A DNA stretch of 11,029 nt from Candidatus Poseidoniaceae archaeon (GTDB taxonomy: Archaea > Thermoplasmatota > Poseidoniia > Poseidoniales > Poseidoniaceae). A program made the position numbers and the translations under genes. Below are positions 6,914 to 11,029 of the stretch, one piece after another. Each line of letters begins with the position of its first letter. Within the stretch, counting starts at the first letter, position 1. Below the pieces are notes generated by a model, which saw nothing but the letters and a program-made list of their open reading frames with translations, had not been told where the DNA came from and ran no database searches. The stretch is from assembly GCA_013330925.1 (NCBI GenBank), contig DUHJ01000160.1, forward strand, positions 1 through 11,029. The letters run 5' to 3'.

Positions 6914-8091
6914 TGGCCTCCTCGACCAAAGCGTGGAGCGGCCTTGACCGAAAGGCCACCGCCGTGGCGGAATTCACTTTGCGTCAATACCGCACGCGGT
7001 TGTCCACTTGGGTCGTCCTCGCCTCGTGCGTGGTGGCCCTCGGCACCGTGCTGCTGTTCTACATTGACGCGATGAACGACACCGTGGAATCGGTCGACAA
7101 CGACGGCGATGGCCTGTTCGACGAGGACGGGCCAGATTTCCCCTCCTCGGTGGACGCAACGTCCACCACGTTTGGTTACGACGACGACGGCGATTGCCGT
7201 GAGGCGGACCGTCCAGACGGCGCCAAAGACACGAACAACAACGGGGTGGTCTGCGACGCCATCTTGCGTCAGAATTGGTTTGGCGGTTCCGCGATTTTAT
7301 GGGACAACGACGTGGACGAAGACCCGAACGAGGAATACTTCGTGGAGGAGGCCACGCACCGTGCTTTCCTGTTGGGCTACGGCAAATTGGGCATCGTGTT
7401 CCTCCTCGGGATTTTCCTTCCCTTGTTCTTGGCCACCGGCCTCATTCGTGGCGAAATGACCTCGGAAACCATGCACTTCCTTCTCGCGAAACCCATCGCT
7501 CGTGGTGAGGTGCTGCTCTACCGGATGTTGGGGTACCTGACGCTCGTGTGGCCCGCCAGCGCTGCTGTTGTCGTGCTCTCCGCGTTGGTCACCGGATTCG
7601 CTGCTCCCGGGGAAGGGGTGTTCCGTTTCGAGGACCTCGGCATCTGGTTGGCCATCTTGCTCGCCACCTGGTTGGCGTTGTTGGTCTACGGGATGCTCTT
7701 CATGACCCTCGGCGTGATGTGGAAGTACGGCATCGTCCTCGCCATTCCATTCGCGGCGTGGGAGTTCGGGATGGCCTTCCTGTCGATGGGGCTGCCGTCC
7801 TCGCCATTGCTGCGCGTTTCCGTCATCGGTTGGTGTTTGGCCATCATCGACGCCGCCACCGCCCTGTCGTGGTCGGATCAGGAGGCGTTCATCGCCTACA
7901 CCACGGACTACGCCGTGTGGTCGCACACGGTGGTGGCGCCGGGTGAATCCTTGGGCTTCTTGACCTCCCAAGCTCCTTTCGAGATCTCAGCGACGGGGAA
8001 CATCGCCGTGGCGATTCTGGTCCTGCTCTTCCAAGCGGGGGTGATTTGGATCATCGGCCAATCGCTGTTCAAGGGGAAGGAGATCGCGTGA
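6913..8091 (+). CDS. ABC-2 type transporter permease 2 with Ca2+-motif extracytoplasmic loop
   Basis: A 392-residue membrane protein. Helix 1 is near 32-51, and further hydrophobic segments lie near 157-178, 203-228, 240-267, 272-296, 303-318 and 361-382. IRGEMTSETMHFLLAKPIAR (178-197) is the ABC-2 permease hallmark after helix 2. Between helices 1 and 2 lies a very acidic loop of about 100 residues (53-150) with three motifs like those of thrombospondin type 3, dockerin or EF-hand calcium loops: DNDGDGLFDED (62-72), DTNNNGVVCD (106-115) and DNDVDED (131-137). The loop holds two cysteines, 95 and 114, that could form a disulfide. Its placement outside the membrane follows from the expected cytoplasmic N-terminus. 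It should pair with ATPase 2. The stop overlaps the next gene's GTG (GTGA). Confidence 0.85.
   Translation: MASSTKAWSGLDRKATAVAEFTLRQYRTRLSTWVVLASCVVALGTVLLFYIDAMNDTVESVDNDGDGLFDEDGPDFPSSVDATSTTFGYDDDGDCREADRPDGAKDTNNNGVVCDAILRQNWFGGSAILWDNDVDEDPNEEYFVEEATHRAFLLGYGKLGIVFLLGIFLPLFLATGLIRGEMTSETMHFLLAKPIARGEVLLYRMLGYLTLVWPASAAVVVLSALVTGFAAPGEGVFRFEDLGIWLAILLATWLALLVYGMLFMTLGVMWKYGIVLAIPFAAWEFGMAFLSMGLPSSPLLRVSVIGWCLAIIDAATALSWSDQEAFIAYTTDYAVWSHTVVAPGESLGFLTSQAPFEISATGNIAVAILVLLFQAGVIWIIGQSLFKGKEIA
8077..8082 (+). promoter_or_regulatory. Shine-Dalgarno-like site before the GTG start of the Trp-rich gene
   Basis: AAGGAG lies in the last codons of permease 2, five bases before the GTG at 8088. 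It supports a GTG start that would otherwise look arbitrary. Confidence 0.42.
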
Positions 8092-9242
8092 CGCCTCCCG
8101 CACATTTTCTCGGTGACCTGAGCGGGCTTTGGCGCCTTGATCAGCGCCCACCCATCCGAGGCCTGACCTGGGATTGGTGGTGGTGGCTGGTGATGCTCGA
8201 AGACGAGCAAGGACGTCCCACAGGGAAGCAACTGATGACGCTCTGGTCGACCAAAGACGCGCCGAGGGTCGAGGTCAACGGTGCCACATGGCGTCCACAG
8301 GGTCGTCCTGGTGTGGACGAACACGGTGGCATGTCCCTCGACGGGATGGTGTGCGCATGGTGGTTCGACGGCGAGGCCATGCACGATGCGGTGCTGGCCA
8401 AGCGGTGCAGCATGGTGGTCTTGCCCGGCGCCCATCCCTCATGGCCCGGCGTTGCGACCCCTGATCGTGGAGTGGGGGCCGTGGTGCCTTTGTTGGACGA
8501 GGACTACAGCATGGGGATGGACGGCGACGGGGCTGAGTTTTGGCTGACCCTCGACCCCATGCCCGACGGCGCTCCGTTCACCTCCCTCGACCTCCGGCTC
8601 CGCCCCGCCTCGGAGCGGCTTTCCACCGCCCGGCAAGCCACCGCCACCTATGCCGCGGGCCTCGGCTACGACATCCTCCGTCTGCACGGCACGACCGCGG
8701 AAGGGACCATCGATGGCGCAGCGGTCCAGGGTACGGCGTATTTCCAGAAGGTCAAGGTTCAGGCGCCGTCGGTGCCGTGGTATTGGGGCGTCTTGCATTT
8801 CTCCGACGGCTCCTACCTCGATTGGTTCCTGCCGCACGCCTCACCGACGTTGAGCGCCGTCGACGATCGCCCTTGGAAATCGCGTGACCTTGGGCACGTC
8901 GCCTTGAGCGAAGGCGGGCTGTTGCACGACGAGACACGCGGTCACACCGAGCGCTTTGGCAGGGTGGTGGTCGGGAAGCGGAACGAGAACGGCCTGCCTG
9001 TCTTTTCGATTCGCATGTGGAATGGACGGGTGTCGATCGACCTCGAAGTGGCCGCGCTCGCCCGGGCCCATTGGACCTTTGATCAGCCGACCCGGGCAGG
9101 GCTTCGCAGCCACTTGACCTACAACGAGTATCCGTTGCAGGTCCGCCGCCTCAGGCTTGAGGACGAGCAGGGTGTCCGCACGGAGTCCGACTTTGCGTGG
9201 ATCCGCGGCAACGCAGAGCACGCATGGGGCTTGTTGCATTGA
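8088..9242 (+). CDS. Trp-rich hypothetical protein, possibly CrtC/AttH lipocalin-like
   Basis: A 384-residue soluble protein with no signal peptide or membrane helix. It is rich in Trp and Gly with alternating strand-like patterns, including WDWWWW at 28-33 and the segment YFQKVKVQAPSVPWYWGVLHF at 218-238, followed by DGSYLDWFLPH. Paired beta-barrel strands of the type GxaY...PWxWg...F.dGs recall the CrtC/AttH (carotenoid hydratase-like, lipocalin-fold) family, but I cannot confirm this and no catalytic residues are assigned. The frame stays open to 8046, but GTG 8088 gives a GTGA overlap with permease 2 like the other junctions, and the next in-frame ATG would remove the Trp-rich strand. Placement as last gene of the ABC cassette suggests it handles or modifies the hydrophobic compound or lipid the transporters act on; this is inference from context. 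Confidence 0.7.
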   Translation: MTPPAHFLGDLSGLWRLDQRPPIRGLTWDWWWWLVMLEDEQGRPTGKQLMTLWSTKDAPRVEVNGATWRPQGRPGVDEHGGMSLDGMVCAWWFDGEAMHDAVLAKRCSMVVLPGAHPSWPGVATPDRGVGAVVPLLDEDYSMGMDGDGAEFWLTLDPMPDGAPFTSLDLRLRPASERLSTARQATATYAAGLGYDILRLHGTTAEGTIDGAAVQGTAYFQKVKVQAPSVPWYWGVLHFSDGSYLDWFLPHASPTLSAVDDRPWKSRDLGHVALSEGGLLHDETRGHTERFGRVVVGKRNENGLPVFSIRMWNGRVSIDLEVAALARAHWTFDQPTRAGLRSHLTYNEYPLQVRRLRLEDEQGVRTESDFAWIRGNAEHAWGLLH

Positions 9243-9267
9243 CGGGGAGGGCAGCACGCCTACCAGC

Positions 9268-9278
9268 CCCTTATGTTC
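9268..9278 (+). promoter_or_regulatory. Weak candidate TATA-like element upstream of PH-domain gene
   Basis: CCCTTATGTTC is the most AT-rich stretch in the 59-base gap 9243-9301, with its centre about 28 bases before the ATG at 9302. That spacing would suit a nearly leaderless transcript, and no Shine-Dalgarno site precedes this ATG. The match to an archaeal TATA box is poor. Confidence 0.2.
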
Positions 9279-9301
9279 GGTCTCGTATCGTGGAAACGTT
9301 C

Positions 9302-10360
9302 ATGTCGTTCTCGACAGAAGACGGCTTGGGTGTCACCATGACCGAGGAAACGACCGACGCGCCCCCAGTACCTGCTGAAGCGCCCGCACCGGCCGCAGAG
9401 GAGAAGACCTCCGACGCCAGCCTGCAGAAGAAATTCCGGACCATCCCAGGCGAGGAAATCCTTCGCCATACGCGTCCTTCCTTCATGGCCTTCGCCGGAT
9501 ACTACGTCCTCGCCATGGTCTTGATGGCGCTTCATTGGCTCTTCTTCAGCGACAACCTGGCGAGCATGCTGACGTCGGACGACTCAAGCGGTGTCTCCCA
9601 ACTCCTGTTCAACGTCTTGGCCAACGACGTGACCTTCATGGCCCTCATGTTGGGCCTGACATGGTTCAACCGAATGCTGAACCTCACCACCTCCAACCGC
9701 TGGTTGACCGTGTGGCTGTTGCTCGCCAGCATCGCACCGTTGTTGGTGGTCCTCGACAACTGGTTGACCGCCCTTCTTGGCGACTCCTACCCCAGCATTG
9801 GCAGCGGCGGAGGCTTGCTTCCAGACTACAATCACCTGATCGCTGGTGCGTTCTTTTCTGGGATGTTGGTCCTCTTGACGGCGTACTACCAGCGCTCCTT
9901 CCACTACGCCGTGACCAGCGATGCGGTCATCTTTGACCACCGCTTCTTGCTGGTCCGCGGTCACCGCCGTATCCTGTTTGAGAAGATCTCCGAGGTGGGT
10001 GTTGAGCGCTCGATGCTGGGCACCGTTCTTGGCTTTGCCACCATTTCCCTGCTCACCGATTCAGGCATCGGCCTGACGCAGGAAACCCGCGGTGTGGCCG
10101 CCGCGGCTGCCGTGCCAGAGGCCGTTCAAACGAACGAAGACGACACCAACGCAGAGAAGGCCGGGAAGAGCGTCGCTCGACGTCTGCTCGGGCTGCTCAC
10201 GTACCAGCGCACGGTCACGAGCGCCAGCCCGGACCCCAAAATCTGCTTCTTCAACGTGCGTGGATGGCAGGACACCGAGGAGTTGCTGAACGAGCTCCAC
10301 ATGCGCCACAGCCAGTCCAGCCAACTCTCAGAACTCAAGGCAGCCCTGAGCGAGAACTGA
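9302..10360 (+). CDS. Membrane protein with bacterial-PH-like (YdbS/DUF304-type) domain
   Basis: A 352-residue protein. A Pro/Ala/Glu-rich N-terminus (about 1-45) leads into PGEEILRHTRPSFMAF (49-64), the usual entry of PH-domain membrane proteins, then helices near 60-82, 103-121, 134-159 and 180-196. Residues 197-255 fit a bPH_2 domain: YYQRSFHYAVTSDAVIFDHR, then FLLVRGHRRILFEKISEVGVERS, then MLGTVLGFATISLLTDSG, matching the Y.lT.dRli...G...r....i.l.+I..V.v.....g...G.GtI.v pattern. An Ala/Glu/Asp-rich insertion (about 262-300) precedes the last strand and helix (ICFFNVRGWQDTEELLNELH). The family's function is unclear; it is membrane-associated. The frame stays open to 9197, overlapping the preceding gene; ATG 9302 avoids this, and ATG 9338 is also possible. 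Confidence 0.78.
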   Translation: MSFSTEDGLGVTMTEETTDAPPVPAEAPAPAAEEKTSDASLQKKFRTIPGEEILRHTRPSFMAFAGYYVLAMVLMALHWLFFSDNLASMLTSDDSSGVSQLLFNVLANDVTFMALMLGLTWFNRMLNLTTSNRWLTVWLLLASIAPLLVVLDNWLTALLGDSYPSIGSGGGLLPDYNHLIAGAFFSGMLVLLTAYYQRSFHYAVTSDAVIFDHRFLLVRGHRRILFEKISEVGVERSMLGTVLGFATISLLTDSGIGLTQETRGVAAAAAVPEAVQTNEDDTNAEKAGKSVARRLLGLLTYQRTVTSASPDPKICFFNVRGWQDTEELLNELHMRHSQSSQLSELKAALSEN

Positions 10361-10382
10361 GCGAGGGCTTGAAGAGCAGGCC

Positions 10383-10400
10383 CCGCCCCCCGTGGGGTGG
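10383..10400 (+). other. GC-rich hairpin touching the ribosome binding site of the TPR-like gene
   Basis: CCGCCCC (10383-10389) can pair with GGGGTGG (10394-10400) around a CCGT loop: seven pairs including one G.U. The 3' arm takes up the first two G of the GGAGG Shine-Dalgarno. No T-run follows, so it is not a classic terminator. It could restrain translation of the downstream gene. Confidence 0.4.
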
Positions 10401-10403
10401 AGG
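10399..10403 (+). promoter_or_regulatory. Shine-Dalgarno site of TPR-like gene
   Basis: GGAGG lies seven bases before the ATG at 10411 and outside any upstream gene. It selects this ATG over the longer frame that begins at 10264 inside the preceding gene. Confidence 0.6.
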
Positions 10404-10410
10404 CCCCTCC

Positions 10411-10926
10411 ATGTCCGATGAACTGCTTCGACCCGCCCTAGACAAGTTTGCAGAAGGTGACCTTCAGGGCGCCGTGGATCTGCTCGACGCCCTGCGCGGC
10501 GAACACCGCAATGAAGCAGCGCTTCACCACACCTACGCCGAGTTCGCAAACATGCTGAACATGGACGCTCAGGAAGACGTCATTCCCGGTGGGAAGATCA
10601 TGATGGCCTACAAGAAAGCCATGCAGATCGACGAAGAGAACGACGAATACATCGCCGATTTCGCCGACTTTGCGCTTGAATGCAACCGCATTCCTCAGGC
10701 GGTCAAAGAATTCCAGCGCTACGCCACGCGGCTCGAAATGGCCGACATCCCTTACGACGACCGCCTGTACAATGCAGCCCGCAACTTGGTCGACCGCATC
10801 GAAGTGGTTGACCCAGAGCGAACCTCCGACATCAGCCAGCCTTGGCTCAAGCAGGCCCTGCTCTGGTCCATTGGCGGCCTGGGCTTCTCTGCTGAGGACG
10901 TCAAGGCCCTCCTCGAAGACGCCTGA
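10411..10926 (+). CDS. Small TPR-like protein
   Basis: A 171-residue, acidic, all-helical soluble protein. Residues 5-37 (LRPALDKFAEGDLQGAVDLL and on), 38-75 (YAEFANML...AYKKAMQIDEEN) and 78-110 (EYIADFADFALECNRIPQAV followed by KEFQRYA) have the length, Ala/Gly/Tyr spacing and A-Y-x-x-A patterns of tetratricopeptide repeats, though degenerate. The last 30 residues (TSDISQPWLKQALLWSIGGL) form a further helix and a short tail ending VKALLEDA. TPR proteins act as scaffolds, and the partner is not evident. The frame runs back to 10264, but the stretch before 10411 is Pro/Arg-rich antisense-like sequence that overlaps the PH-domain gene; the GGAGG spacing decides the start. The next gene begins 12 bases later, so the two may be co-transcribed. 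Confidence 0.75.
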   Translation: MSDELLRPALDKFAEGDLQGAVDLLDALRGEHRNEAALHHTYAEFANMLNMDAQEDVIPGGKIMMAYKKAMQIDEENDEYIADFADFALECNRIPQAVKEFQRYATRLEMADIPYDDRLYNAARNLVDRIEVVDPERTSDISQPWLKQALLWSIGGLGFSAEDVKALLEDA

Positions 10927-10938
10927 GGGTGTTTGACG

Positions 10939-11029
10939 ATGGGCGAACTCGTCCATCTTGCCCTCCGCGTCGGCTACCTTGGCGACGCCTTTCATGGCAG
11001 TCAAATCCAGCCTGACGTGATCACCGTTC
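10939..11029 (+). CDS. truA: tRNA pseudouridine synthase TruA-like (3'-partial)
   Basis: Only the first 30 codons are in the window. After MGELVHLALR comes VGYLGDAFHGSQIQPDV, which fits the N-terminal signature of the TruA family (YDGTxFxGxQxQP). TruA converts uridines 38-40 in the tRNA anticodon arm to pseudouridine. The catalytic Asp lies further on and is not visible, so activity cannot be judged. The ATG at 10939 follows the TPR-like stop by 12 bases, with a GAGGGTG Shine-Dalgarno-like stretch at 10925-10931 that overlaps that stop codon. Two tRNA-modification genes in one window (this and the TGT) may be coincidental. Confidence 0.65.
   Translation, partial: MGELVHLALRVGYLGDAFHGSQIQPDVITV

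Noticed and set aside
7297..7971. 224-residue minus-strand frame
   Set aside because: Antisense to permease 2; Gln/Glu/His-rich shadow of hydrophobic codons.
9197..9301. Upstream extension of the PH-domain protein
   Set aside because: It overlaps the preceding gene and adds an Arg-rich tail without family support.
10264..10410. Upstream extension of the TPR-like protein
   Set aside because: It overlaps the PH-domain gene; the GGAGG at 10399-10403 selects the ATG at 10411.
10379..10410. GC hairpin as an intrinsic terminator
   Set aside because: No T-rich run follows and it sits directly on the next gene's ribosome binding site.

Overview
The window reads as a gene-dense, high-GC (roughly 60% by eye) piece of an archaeal chromosome. 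Every supported gene lies on the plus strand, and no non-coding gap exceeds about 60 bases. The archaeal assignment rests on two HTH_10 (Bat-type) regulators, an archaeosine-type tRNA-guanine transglycosylase with a PUA domain, and the short overlapping gene junctions. A marine Thermoplasmatota lineage such as Marine Group II (Poseidoniales) is a plausible guess, but nothing in the window proves it. No tRNA, rRNA, CRISPR array, insertion sequence or phage gene was seen.

Region 1 (1-1666): the end of a NifU-like Fe-S scaffold protein overlaps by ATGA the first of two tandem paralogous HTH_10 regulators. The paralogues align without a gap over about 213 residues. A short inverted repeat lies between them.

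Region 2 (1691-3886): a 731-residue archaeosine tRNA-guanine transglycosylase-like protein. Both active-site aspartates are present, but the family's Cys/Cys/Cys/His zinc site is gone. A degenerate ArcS-like (DUF5591-like) domain sits between the TGT domain and the C2-PUA tail.

Region 3 (3934-9242): a tightly coupled cassette of ABC ATPase, ABC-2 permease, second ATPase, second permease, and a Trp-rich protein that may be a CrtC/AttH-type beta-barrel. The junctions are ATGA, TGATG, TGATG and GTGA, most with a Shine-Dalgarno sequence inside the upstream gene. The second permease carries an extracytoplasmic loop with three acidic Ca2+-loop-like motifs. The layout suggests one two-ATPase, two-permease exporter or envelope-maintenance system; its substrate cannot be read from sequence.

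Region 4 (9302-11029): a four-helix membrane protein with a bacterial-PH-like domain, a small TPR-like protein preceded by a GC-rich hairpin touching its Shine-Dalgarno sequence, and the first 30 codons of a TruA-type tRNA pseudouridine synthase running off the window.

The most interesting items are the zinc-less TGT with its degenerate ArcS-like domain, and the Ca2+-motif loop in the second permease with its coupled Trp-rich partner.
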